A stretch of 64,000 bases of DNA. Source: Blasia pusilla (Eukaryota > Marchantiophyta > Marchantiopsida > Blasiales). The DNA lies in assembly GCA_050084515.1 (NCBI GenBank), contig CM114274.1:35340001-35404000 (forward strand). The letters run 5' to 3'. The translations under genes and the position numbers were made by a program. The notes under the pieces are model-generated. The model was not told the DNA's origin, made no database searches, and saw nothing but the letters and a program-made list of their open reading frames with translations. This document shows, piece after piece, positions 46,241-56,056 of this stretch (positions within the stretch are counted from its first letter, which is position 1; every line of letters begins with the position of its first letter).

Positions 46241-46605
46241 TGTCATGACCATACGGATTATGTCATAGAGTATGGTGTGCTAGTAGAGGCCATTCCTTAT
46301 GTAGGATCGTAGTGGATTGGTAGAGATGCGGTTCCATACATAGGGTTGGGGGTTACTCAGTTGGGGGTGACTTTCCCAGTAGGGCCCGCTCTTAGGTTGG
46401 AAGATATAAGGTGGAGTGCACTCAAAGAACGTCAGTTCTTTGAGTTGAGCTATGCGTTGGGAGTTAGCCTTGGTAGTGAGTAGAGCTCTTGGCTATGGTG
46501 TTTCCCGCAAGCTTCGACCTGGATTCTCCCATCGTGGAGTGGGTTTGGCTCGATTGTATGTGATTGTAAACGTGTTTTATGACAGTAGGTCTTTCACGGA
46601 TTTCA
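46241..46605 (+). repeat. 5' LTR (A1) of element 3
   Basis: TGTCATGACC to ATTTCA. About 98 percent identical to 55584-55950 by eye, with the canonical TG and CA ends. Contains TATAA at 46405-46409 and a 10-bp-arm hairpin at 46421-46444. Confidence 0.92.
46405..46445 (+). promoter_or_regulatory. LTR promoter and self-priming 5' end, element 3
   Basis: TATAA at 46405-46409. A TCAGTTC initiator-like site places the start near A 46434, 29 nt downstream. The segment 46433-46445 (CAGTTCTTTGAGT) is the exact reverse complement of 46605-46617. An upstream arm (CTCAAAGAAC, 46421-46430) also pairs with it in the DNA. Confidence 0.65.
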
Positions 46606-46617
46606 CTCAAAGAACTG
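46605..46617 (+). promoter_or_regulatory. Primer-binding site, self-priming type, element 3
   Basis: ACTCAAAGAACTG lies at the LTR edge and is a perfect 13-nt complement of the predicted RNA 5' end. No tRNA-like TGG site is seen at this position. The arrangement resembles the Tf1/sushi class, which primes with the 5' end of its own RNA. Confidence 0.65.
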
Positions 46618-47472
46618 GAGTAGATCGATGGTAGCCGATTGTAGATCAAGAGGATCAGTTGGTTAGGGTGATTGTGTACTCGGCCGTGGATGTTCGTGGC
46701 TTGTGGCCTATGTTGGAGGTGTGAATCTGGTGCGCGGTTGGTTGGGAAAGAAGCGCCTTGCTGAGAGCTTTCCAACGCGCTGTAGATCACCGGATTTTGT
46801 CAAGGGAGTTGGAAGTTATCAAGCATTGAAGATTCTGGTTCGTGTTCGACAATTTTCTGATGTGGAGAGCTTGGAGTGCGGAAGCTCTGTTAAAGTTCAT
46901 CCAGATCGGGTGAGAGGTTCCTATTGCTACTTGTATTGTGATCTCATGTGAAGCTATCTGCTCGAGTGCGTGGGAGTTGCTATGGATTTTGCGTGCATGA
47001 AACTTGGCAGCTGGCTGCCGGATTTGCGATTCTAGAGGTGTATGGACAGCAAGTTTGTCTGATTTTTAGCTCGGAGTACAGAGCTCGGTTGTAGCTGAGT
47101 TTTTGTGGGGAGATAGCTATGGTGGTCAATTGAATTCTGATCGAAACAGATTTGATTTCGGTCACGTATTTGTGAAGTAATTTCTGATCGAAATTTGGCG
47201 GACAAGCTCAAGGTCTGGATATGGTGGACAGCGGATCGGAGGGGCTGGTTGGTTGGTGACTCGTTCATTGTTGGAGACGCCTATCCCATTGGGGGCACCC
47301 AGGTTGGACCTCTCTCCATAGCGAAGCATGGCGAACGGAGCGATAGGGGCATGTCTCGAGCATTTCTCGGCGTTTTGGCGAAGCGTGGCATGTTTTGAGG
47401 TTTCGAGGCTTCGAGGCAACTCGTGGTAGCTCGGGGCGAGTGGGCGTGAGAGGCGGAGTAAGGAGCAAGGAG

Positions 47473-47496
47473 CAAGCAAGCAAGCTTGCTTGCTTG
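47473..47496 (+). repeat. 24-bp perfect palindrome in the leader RNA region
   Basis: CAAG repeated three times followed by CTTG repeated three times, between the primer site and gag of element 3. Confidence 0.9.
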
Positions 47497-48141
47497 GGCG
47501 TGAGGCAATTTTTGCTGGATTTGGGATTTGAGTTTTGCATAACTGGTCACCCATCTTTGGGCTATTCTGCCTGGAGGACGCTTAACTGCTGAGTTCTTAA
47601 CTATGCCAGTGTACAGATTGTTGTAGCTCATTTGGTGTTGTTTGGAGATGTGTTAGGCGCTTTATGCATCTCAGGTTTTTGGTTGATGTACCTCTAGCGC
47701 ATAGTACGGTGTAGCCTCTCCATGCAAGTGATATTTTCAGGTGCTGCGAGTTCGACTAGCACGTCATCGACCCGCGGCGGAGTAGCTATTGCGTTAGAAT
47801 TGTGTGGTGGGTTTTGTGGATTCAGGGGGCACCACGTTTGGTGGATTGTGTTACCTTGATTTCCATTTGCGGTTGGAGGGTTGTCGTTGGACTTCCTGTG
47901 TCTGGATCCCCTCCATCGTGCTTCTTGCTTGCGCGCCCATTGTTAGGGTTGACGCTGATTTCCAGAGTAGTGTTACTCCTGTGTGCTACTGATAGTGAGG
48001 CTGGAGTGATGACCAGTAGACTGTGGGAGACTTCTTGTGGTGATGAGAGGTTAGATTGCCTACACCCATAGCTAGTAGAGCTACAATAGTAGAGCGACAT
48101 TGACGTCACTTGGGTAATTTGGTGGTGGTGCAGCATCGGCG

Positions 48142-49052
48142 TTGGTCATCACGGAGCTGTCGGGTGGTCTGGTTGGGGACCGTGGTGCGGATAGTGGTGG
48201 TTTCACACGGAGTGGATTTAGGTATCGGCTACCTTTCCCACTTCCGACGGTTGATGAAGAGGAGGACCAGGGTGTTCCAAACACCGAGTCTTCTACGTTG
48301 TTATCGAGTGTTGCAGCTCCATTGATTTGGGACATGGACGGTGGATATGGGGCCATGAAGGGCCCACGACGATACTCGGGTGCAGTGGGCACCATTGAGT
48401 TGGAGGACTTCATGCAGGAGTTTGATACGCGGTGTGATATGCGGATGTTTGAACGCACGTTGTTTACACCCTTCTTGGCTTGGAAGGGTTGTTTCAAAGA
48501 CTTGGAAGGACCACCCATGGATGATTACCATGAGTTTAGGAAGGACCATGTTGCTGAGATTGAGGCATGGAGACAATATTGGTCTCATGGCCATGTGTCT
48601 ATCACCCATGGTGGTATTGGTAGTAGTGCTCCTACTATGCCAGGCAGCCCGACGTTGAGTGGTACGAGTATGAGCCGGAGTGGGGGTACCAGTGGAGGTA
48701 CTAGTGGGGTACTAGTGGAGGTACTAGTGCCCCACCATTGTTTAGCCTTGATTTTGAGAGTTCTTCAAGAGGTTGAAGAAGAACTATCAAGGAGTGAAGA
48801 CGGAGAAGTTGAGGAATCTTCAGGACTTTGAGCGAAAAGACGGTGAGAGTCTTCGTGAGGCATACACGCGTATCGACGCTGATTTCAGTTACCCAGGGTG
48901 TGATTGAGGATCGGCGATCCCGTTTTTGGTACGGGATCTTGGACAGAGATTTGCGCCGTAGGGTACGTGATGCTACTCTTATGAGTGATGATTCACCCAC
49001 ATTGACCCATGTGTTTGCTTTATCGAGAAGATTGAGCTTAACATGGTGAAGG
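48142..49052 (+). pseudogene. Gag capsid-like protein, element 3
   Basis: GPRRYSGAVGTIELEDFMQE and LAWKGCFKDLEGPPMDDYHE match the gag of element 2. A likely start is the ATG at 48334. After a Ser/Gly/Thr-rich spacer the frame shifts near 48745 and again near 48890. The second half then holds LREAYTRI and WYGILDRDLRRRVRDATL. Non-functional as it stands. Confidence 0.82.
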
Positions 49053-49206
49053 AGGAGAGTGGTGACATCCGCATTCAAGAGGGATACAACTACTACTTCT
49101 CGGGTTCAGCCGCCCACCTCACTGATCTCGTAGTAGTGGTGGTGGTAGTAGTAGTGGGAGTGGGAGGGGGGTACACGCGACCTCGTCAAGTCCTAGAGGG
49201 ACATTT

Positions 49207-49500
49207 GTGCAGAGACCATTGCCTTCATTTGCTGCCCTTGCAAGAGAAGGACAATCATGTTGGACATGTGGAGGTGATCATGTTAGGAAGTTTTGTCCCC
49301 AAGAGGATGGGAGACGGACTTTGGAGGATGGGCCTCAGTCGGCCCCAACTCAGTGTGATCATTGCGGGAGACAAGGTCATCCTCGAGAGCGTTGCTTTGA
49401 TCTCCATCCAAAGTTGAGATCAGGCCGTGGCCGTGGTGGAGTAGCTCCGAGAGGCCGAGGTGGTAGAGGTGGTAGGGGTGGTAGAGGTGGACTAGTGGTT
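49207..49500 (+). pseudogene. Two CCHC zinc knuckles and RG-rich tail, element 3
   Basis: CWTCGGDHVRKFCP and CDHCGRQGHPRERCFDLHP are intact C-x2-C-x4-H-x4-C knuckles. An Arg-Gly-rich tail follows (GRGRGGVAPRGRGGRGGRGG). This is the nucleocapsid part that binds RNA. Confidence 0.88.
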
Positions 49501-49656
49501 GGAGAGCCTACGGTGGCTACCCCTACCACTACGACACAGTCAACTATGGTGCCGAGGATTGAGCAGATTGGAGCGAGAGTTGGCTACTATGGTCGGGTAT
49601 CCAAAGATAGATCAGGTTCGGGAGCGAGGGGCTTCCACCTCTTATGGAGGGGATGA

Positions 49657-50278
49657 TCTCTCTTATATGGCGAGTGCAAAGACAAAAGTTGAGGCATCGG
49701 CTGCAGCGATTCTGAGAGGAGCCACTCGGCGTCGAGCCACGTGGTGCTCTTGTGGAGTTGGACCCACAGAGGGGTGAGGTGGGAGGCGAGGCTAGGCTTC
49801 CCAGTCATTCTTGTTGTCCGAGGTGCTTAGGACTCCATCCATGGTTCCTCGTAGCCTATTGAGCCGCAGTGGGATCGAGGCATCTACATCGCGTGTAGTA
49901 GACACGGATGCAAAAGCATCAATGTAGTATTGCGGATGGCAACTTCGGTGTTGGGATCCCCATTATTTTTTGGCCACGGAGGCGATGGCTTTAGGAGTTG
50001 ACTTAGCTCTGTATTTGATTAGCGAGCACGTTGTGTGAACGTGGGGTATTCTTGCTACACGTGTTGAGGTGGATGAGGGTGTTGCGGTGGAGCGACCCTC
50101 TATGTCGAGTAGCATTGAGTACCAAGATTACTACAGCAAAGCGGCGGCGAAGATGGATGCATTACCAGCCCGGCCAGCCATTGATCGTGAGAGGCTTACA
50201 CCTGGTGTATGTATGTTGGACAACCGGAGTGGGATCTTCCGATTGGTGAGTCCTACAGACAGGTGTATAGACCAGATA
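49657..50278 (+). pseudogene. Linker between nucleocapsid and protease, element 3
   Basis: Broken frames without a known domain. VCMLDNRSGIFRLVSPTDR near 50210-50265 matches the region just upstream of the protease in element 2. Confidence 0.5.
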
Positions 50279-50633
50279 GAGTCTTGTTAGACGGTGCCCA
50301 ACCTTGATGTTGGGAAAGGCGGCATGTATTGGTTTGGGTATTCGGAGGTCGAGCTTGAGCCTTGCCCATTCGATTCAAACATCACTTGGAGGAGCCAATG
50401 ATAGGTCTCAATTCATGACACGGAGAAGTTTTATGCAGTTGAGACCAGATCATGCGACCGATAGCTCCCGGTTGGGAGTATCTGCATGTAGTCACATCAC
50501 CGAGTCGTATGATGTACTAGTTGGAGGAGCGATTGTACCCGATGGGTTTTCAGATGGATTATCGGATCGAGACATGGCGTCTTCTGAGACCTGGTTGGCA
50601 GTCCGGGATGGACGTATGAGCCAAGTTCTGTGA
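50279..50633 (+). pseudogene. Aspartic protease remnant, element 3
   Basis: LLD is followed by GAQP and, after a shift, LMLGKAACIGLGIRR and IQTSLGGA, then ESYDVLVGGAI. The catalytic triplet has lost its Ser codon (D-G instead of D-S-G) by a 3-base deletion, and the frame is shifted nearby. Compare element 2, where D-S-G is intact. Confidence 0.75.
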
Positions 50634-50689
50634 GATTTATTTCGGGGGCTCGACCAGGAGGGTCTTCCCAACAAAGTGTTAGCATCTGT

Positions 50690-51960
50690 GGGCTGGTTTT
50701 AGTGGAGTAGTCACTTGGCCAGGAGACTTTTTGAGGGTAATGTTTCGCTATGGATTCTCCTGCGCATGAGGAGGTAGAGGAGGTCCCTATTTTTTTGTAG
50801 CAATGGCATCCTCATCGTTGGATGTGCCACTTTGGAGTTCAGCGGTGCACTACGGCAGAGGCGTCGCCTAGTGCAGAGGCTTGGTGTGAGGTGTTATACC
50901 TCACGAGGAAGAGGAGGCCCACGGCGGACTCCTACTTCTGGTCCGATTAGGTTATCCCCTCTGGATACTACACCCATTGTATGGCAAAGTATCCGCCGGA
51001 GGGTATTTGTGTGTTAGATCTCTTTGGTGGGATTAGCATTGGTTTGGCTGCGATGTTGCAGGCGGTATTCTGTCTTGGAGATACGTGTATGTGGAGCGAG
51101 ATGAGACGGCCCAGAGAGTCTCATCTCGACATATTGGTCAGTTGATGCGGAGATATCCTGAGTTGTTGCCGCCATCAGCTATTCGTGGGTACCAGCGTGC
51201 TTTACCATCACACATTGCATTGTTGGGGGCGCAGGACCTTGAGAGGGTTGGTCCTGTGGATTTGGTGATTGTTGGATGGCCATGTCAGGGTCATACACGT
51301 GCTGGTCGTGGTGAGGGATTACATGACCCTAGGTCTCGATTGTTTTGGGAGATGTTACGGGTGTTACGACATCTTCAGGTTCATCAGGCACGTGCTCTAG
51401 CTTACATTCTGGAGAATGTTCCATTGTTGGGTGACACTCGGACCCGGATGATGGCGAGTGTTCATGAGGTGCGGTCTTGGATTGGACCAGCGGTGTTGTT
51501 GGATGCAGCGCGAGTTGGCTCGCGTGCACATCGTCCACGCTTGTGGTGGACAAACTTGTTGCCTAGGGAGGTTCTACGTCGAGCATATGATGCAGTGCAG
51601 CGGGATCCTCGCCTTACAGTGGATAGTATCTTGGATACTGGGCGACTTTCTCAAGTGGTGAGGGTTATTGATCGGTCACCCATGGCAGTGGTGAACCGTG
51701 TGGGGACCTAGGATGGCACTACCCACATTTGTGAGTTTTCCCTCGTCACATGCCTACAGGGAAGGTGGTCCGGGGCTTGTATGGGATTCTCATGTGCGAC
51801 AGTTGGTAGAGCCTAACGCTGATGAGAGAGAGCGTGCGATGGGATTTGCTCTTTGGTGTGTGCGGTTGCTTCTATTTCGAGGCTTCACGACATCATGTGT
51901 TGGGTCAGGCCATGGACCTGAATTGTTTGACTTGGATTTTGAGTCTTGGTATGGCGAGCA
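50690..51960 (+). pseudogene. C5 cytosine-specific DNA methyltransferase, element 3
   Basis: LSPLDTTPIVW, then VLDLFGGISIGLAA (motif I, 51011-51052), YVERDETAQR (motif II) and DLVIVGWPCQGHTRAGRG with the catalytic Cys at 51283-51285. ILENVPLLGDTRTRMM (motif VI), GSRAHRPRLWWTN (motif VIII) and DERERAMGF with LGQAMDLNCLTWIL (motifs IX-X) follow. The stretch 51085-51711 is open for over 200 codons and holds the catalytic core. A stop or shift near 50995 separates it from motif I, and shifts near 51710 and 51860 break the C-terminus. Order is I to X, not the permuted DRM order. The C-terminal blocks recall DNMT3, while the PCQ box is of the DNMT1 or bacterial type, so the clade is left open. Confidence 0.92.
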
Positions 51961-52195
51961 GCGTCGACTTCGGACTATGTCGTGGGTCTTCTACCCCTTG
52001 TAATGAGCTCGATGGCTAGGGACGGTAGAGGCATCGGTGGGAAGCGAGGAGAGTAGTATTTTGCATCCTTGAGTAGATGGGATGTAATGGTGGGCATGTG
52101 GAGTTGGTTGCTCATCTTTGGTGGAGGAGTTATTTGCTCGAGATGATGGTGTAGCTAAGGGTGTATCATCTTGTGAGGGGGTTGCGTAGCAGCCA

Positions 52196-53211
52196 ATGGC
52201 ATCGTCTTCTCCCTCTAGTATGCCAGTGGAGGAGACTTGGGAGCCATTACTTGGGCCCAAGCTTACGGGAGGTGAGAAACGACGCTTGACACAGTTCCTA
52301 CGTGCTTATAGGAGTTTTTTTGCCTTTAGCATGAAGGAGTTGGGTTCTCTGGTTGGACCCGGTATACGGATTGATTTGGCTAGTGATACGCCAATCTTCC
52401 GTCGTCCCTACCGATATAGTGATATGGAGAGGGACTTGATTCAGAGTAGGACGTTGGACCTTTTGGAGGCTGGATTAGTGGAGTTGTCGCATGGAGAGTA
52501 TGCATCAGCCATTGTCATGCTGCTAAAAGGATATGCATGGCAACTACGGATAGGCGGATGTGTGGAGATTACCGTCCTATCAATCGGCAAACCAAGGCCG
52601 ATATGTATGCCATGCCTACACCTGAGGAGATCTTTGATGTGGTGGGAGAGGCAAAGATTTTCAGTACTTTGGATCTTCGGGCAGGATACCATCAATTGCC
52701 GATTTGGGAGAGTGACAAGGCCAAGACAACATTTTGGGGTGTCAACTCTCATGGCAAGGATTGTTTGTACCAGTGGAAATTCTTACCCTTTGGGTTGAAG
52801 AATGCACCTGCCGAGTTTCAAAGAGTGATGGACAGGATCCTAGCAGGGTTGGATTTTGCTCGGTGTTACATTGATGATATCTTGGTGTTCAGTAATACGG
52901 TGGAGGAGCATCAGATACATTTGCAGATGGTGTTTGAGCGGTTGAAAGCTCATGGTCTACGTTTGCATCCAGGAAAGTGTAAGTTCTTCCATGAGGATGT
53001 TGAGTACTTGGGTCATGTGATCTATCCAGGTGGTTTGGGAGTTCAGCAAGCAAAGGTGGAGGCTATTGCACTTATTTCGCGTCCGGTAGATGTGAGTAGA
53101 GTTCGAGCATTCATGGGATTGGCGAACTACTATCGGAGGTATGTGAAGGGATTTAGTGCTATGGCAAAGCCTTTGAACCAATTGCTGAAATCATATCAAG
53201 AGTGGCACTAG
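52196..53211 (+). pseudogene. Reverse transcriptase, element 3
   Basis: The upstream part (52196-52515) reads LTGGEKRRLTQFLRAYRSFF and DTPIFRRPYRYSDMERDLIQ. One frameshift near 52520 leads to the second frame with MCGDYRPINRQTKADMYAMP, LDLRAGYHQLP, FGLKNAPAEFQRVMDRIL, the YIDDILVFS active site (52867 onward), HPGKCKFF and the thumb-region AFMGLANYYRRYV. Otherwise well preserved. The domain follows the methyltransferase within the same polyprotein order. Confidence 0.93.
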
Positions 53212-53720
53212 GGAGATGATCAGGAGAGAGCTTTTGTGGAGCTTAAGGCCCAGTTGGTGGCGGCGCCTATCTTGAGGAGACCTATCGAGGGCGCCCATTT
53301 TGATTACACCGATTGGAGTAGGTTGGGACTTGGAGCGGTGTTGACACAACATGATGATGAGCACATGGAGTTTGTGGTGGCCTATGCAAGTCGTTCGAAT
53401 AATGCAAATGAGTCGCGCTATAGTTCATATGAGGGAGAGTGCTTGGCAAGAGTGTGTGGGTGTGGCACACTTTAGGTGTTACTTGTTTGGCACACAGTTT
53501 ACCCTTGTTACTCGATCACCGGCCGCTCAAGTGGTTGATGGAGTCGGACAAGCTTACGAGGGAAGCTTGCACGGTGGGCTCTTATCTTACAGAGTATGAA
53601 TTCGGGTGGTACATAGACCTGGAGTTTCCAACCTTGATCTTTGATGGGTTGAGTAGGAACCCATGTACTAGCCAAGAGGATACAAGCGGGGCTAGATGGC
53701 ATGGCGAGGTTGATGAGGAG
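53212..53720 (+). pseudogene. RNase H domain, element 3
   Basis: After EWH there is a TAG (53209-53211) where a Trp codon is expected. QERAFVELKAQLVAAPILRR, YASRSNNA, SSYEGE and, in shifted frames, HRPLKWLMESDKL follow. The same TAG occurs in element 1. Frame changes near 53450 and 53510. Confidence 0.85.
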
Positions 53721-53899
53721 ATGGTGCCAGGTTGGCATGCATCCGCCTTTTATGTTGGTTAGGTGGACTCTAGTATGGAGGACCACATGATATCTTACTC
53801 TAGTCGAGGGTAGATGGCCACCTTGAGATCCTAAGGTTGGAGATGGTGGTACGGATCAGCGTGATATTCATGATGATGCGTTGGTGTTAGAGTTCCTCT

Positions 53900-55140
53900 G
53901 AGACCAGTAGGGTGCCAGGCATAGTGAGTGCCAAGGAGCGAGACCGTGTTCTTCAACGTGCTAAGAGGTATCGATTGGAGGGAACACATATTCTCCGCGT
54001 GTGGGAGGATGGTAGAGTACGAGTAGTGCCACATTTGGCTCAGAGAGAGCGCATTGTGCGACATGCCCATGAGGAGTTGGGACATTTTGGGGTAAAGCAT
54101 ACGTATAGCTTACTCCTTGGCCAATATTGGTGGCGTGGCATGCATACTCAGGTGCAGCAATTGGTGTCACGTTGTATGGTTTGTGACCGGGTGAGGGCAT
54201 CATTTAATGCCCCTACACCACAATTACACCCCTTGCCTATTATGGGGTTGGGTTACCGTTGGAGTGTGGACTTTGCGGGACCGTTACCGTTGACTGTACG
54301 ACATCATCGATATGTGTTGGTGATGGTGGAGCACTTCTCCAAGTGGATTGAGTTGGTGGCATTACCGGACAAGGCAAGTGAGGGAACGGCATATGCGTTT
54401 CTGGATAGAGTGCTTAGTCATTTTGGTGCACCGGCTGAAGTCTTGACCGACCGAGTCTGAGAGTTTTGGTGAGTTTCAGTCTTGTGTGACAAGGCGTTGA
54501 TTGATCATCGGACCACGTATCGAGATCATCCAGAGGCGGATGGTTTGGCTGAGCGTGTGGTTCAAACGGTGAAGAGGGCATTGCGCAAGTATGGCCTACA
54601 GAAGGGGCATCTTGGAGACTGGGATATTCAGTTGCCATGGTTAGCCATGGGGTATAGGTTCAGTCGCCAAGCATCCTTGGCTTCCTTCTCACCTTATTTT
54701 CTGTTATACGGCCGAGATCCAGACTTGCCAGCAGCAATTCGTCGGGAGTCTAGTGAGGTGGTGAACCTTGATGACCCAGAAATGTGGATGAGGGTGTGTT
54801 CTCAGCGAGCGGAGCTCTTTCGGAGAGTTATGCCAACAGCCTTTGAGAATCTTGCCATTGCTCAACACAGGGATACGTTGCGGTATGCAACCATTCGAGG
54901 TGGAGGTTATCGACCATCGATTCGTAGGTTCCATGTGGGGGACTATGTCTATTTGCAGCAGATTGCCCCGACAACGTTGGATGTGACGGCAGGCCGCACT
55001 ATTTTACGAGTGCGCGAGGTGTTAGCTTCTGGAGTTCTCATGTTGGAGGGTCGTGATGGAGTTGTTTGGAAGGACCATGTGCGTAATTGTGCGCCATGTC
55101 ATCTTCCAAATGTGGATGGTACTGTTGACCCAAGCTTAGC
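53900..55140 (+). pseudogene. DDE integrase, element 3
   Basis: The zinc-binding HHCC region (HAHEELGHFGVKHTY, then CMVCDRVR) is followed by WSVDFAGPLPLT (first Asp) and VLTD (second Asp), with a frame change at 54455. DGLAERVVQTVKRALRKYGL holds the catalytic Glu. The C-terminal part includes DTLRYATIRGGGYRPSIRRF and DGVVWKDHVRN. About 250 codons are open from 54482. Confidence 0.92.
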
Positions 55141-55158
55141 CATGATACGTGCTAGCTT

Positions 55159-55299
55159 GAGGTGCATGTTGTGTGGGTCTCGCGGTAACGCCCGTATGTT
55201 GTGTGTGATCGGTGTTCTAGGGGTTGGCACATGATGTGTTTGACTCCACGTTTGGAGGTTGTTCCTCTTTGGAAGGTGGGTTTGTCTCGATGTACTTAG
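55159..55299 (+). pseudogene. C-terminal PHD-like zinc finger, element 3
   Basis: CMLCGSRG, then after a one-base shift CDRCSRGWHMMCLTPRLE and a terminal Cys near 55291. The C-x2-C, C-x2-C, H-x2-C spacing and the Trp near the end match PHD fingers. The CPRC end is decayed compared with element 4. Placed at the extreme C-terminus of pol. Confidence 0.75.
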
Positions 55300-55474
55300 G
55301 AGAGGTAGATGACTTGATCTTTGCATGATATGGATTACAGATGTGCGACTAACGATGGGGCAACCTAGCACCCGGCCTTCTGATTGGGGCACCCAAGAAG
55401 GTGTATAGCATGTAGTAGATGTATAGGGCTACCTGGGAGTTAGAGGATCTAACCGCCTTGAGTTAGGGGGTCGA

Positions 55475-55580
55475 GTTGTGGTACACTTGTGTTTGTGGAT
55501 ACTCTCGTCTATGTTATGTATGTATGTGAGTATGGTATGTCGGCGATGTATGTTGTATGACGATGTGGATTCGCACGACA
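55475..55580 (+). repeat. B1 repeat of element 3
   Basis: 106 bp from GTTGTGGTACAC to GCACGACA, directly upstream of the 3' LTR (3-nt gap ATT). Two differences from 55951-56056, both G to A. Confidence 0.93.
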
Positions 55581-55583
55581 ATT

Positions 55584-55950
55584 TGTCATGACCATACGGA
55601 TTATGTCGAGAGTATGGTGTGCTAGTAGAGGCCATTCCTTATGTAGGACCGTAGTGGATTGGTAGAGATGCGGTTCCATACATAGGGTTGGGGGTTACTC
55701 AGTTGGGGGTGACTTTCCCAGTAGGGCCCGCTCTTAGGTTGGAGGATATAAGGTGGAGTGCACTCAAAGAACAGTCAGTTCTTTGAGTTGAGCCTATTGC
55801 GTTGGGAGTTAGCCTTGGTAGTGAGTAGAGCTCTTGGCTATGGTGTTTCCCGCAAGCTTCGACTTGGATTCTCCCATCGTGGAGTGGGTTTGGCTCGATT
55901 GTATGTGATTGTAAACGTGTTTTATGACAGTAGGTCTTTCACGGATTTCA
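55584..55950 (+). repeat. 3' LTR (A2) of element 3
   Basis: TGTCATGACC to ATTTCA, 367 bp, matching 46241-46605. Holds the same TATAA and hairpin. Confidence 0.93.
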
Positions 55951-56056
55951 GTTGTGGTACACTTGTGTTTGTGGATACTCTCGTCTATGTTATGTATGTA
56001 TGTGAGTATAGTATGTCAGCGATGTATGTTGTATGACGATGTGGATTCGCACGACA
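55951..56056 (+). repeat. B2 repeat of element 3, true right end
   Basis: A second copy of B1 directly after the LTR, ending GCACGACA and followed by TCCA, which also precedes A1 at 46237-46240. The element therefore appears to end in B2, not in the LTR. Confidence 0.75.

Larger units (their letters stand above)
46241..56056 (+). mobile_element. Element 3: nearly complete methyltransferase and PHD-finger retrotransposon
   Basis: The order is A1 LTR (46241-46605), primer site, leader, gag, two CCHC knuckles, protease, C5 methyltransferase, reverse transcriptase, RNase H, DDE integrase, PHD finger, B1 (55475-55580), A2 LTR (55584-55950) and B2 (55951-56056). A1 and A2 differ at roughly eight positions over 366, so the insertion is fairly young. 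All domains can be read, but several stops and frameshifts prevent a full polyprotein. It is inserted in the A2 repeat of minus-strand element 4 with a 4-bp TCCA duplication. Confidence 0.93.

Noticed and set aside
47162-47631. Antisense frames over the leader of element 3
   Set aside because: They lie in the untranslated leader of a retrotransposon and have no domain or counterpart in element 2.
55584-56056. A single 473-bp LTR made of A2 plus B2, with the 5' copy shortened
   Set aside because: The 5' LTR runs directly into a primer site that pairs with its own R region. B also occurs before A2, and element 4 shows B on both sides of its A2. Split repeats fit better, though this is not proven.
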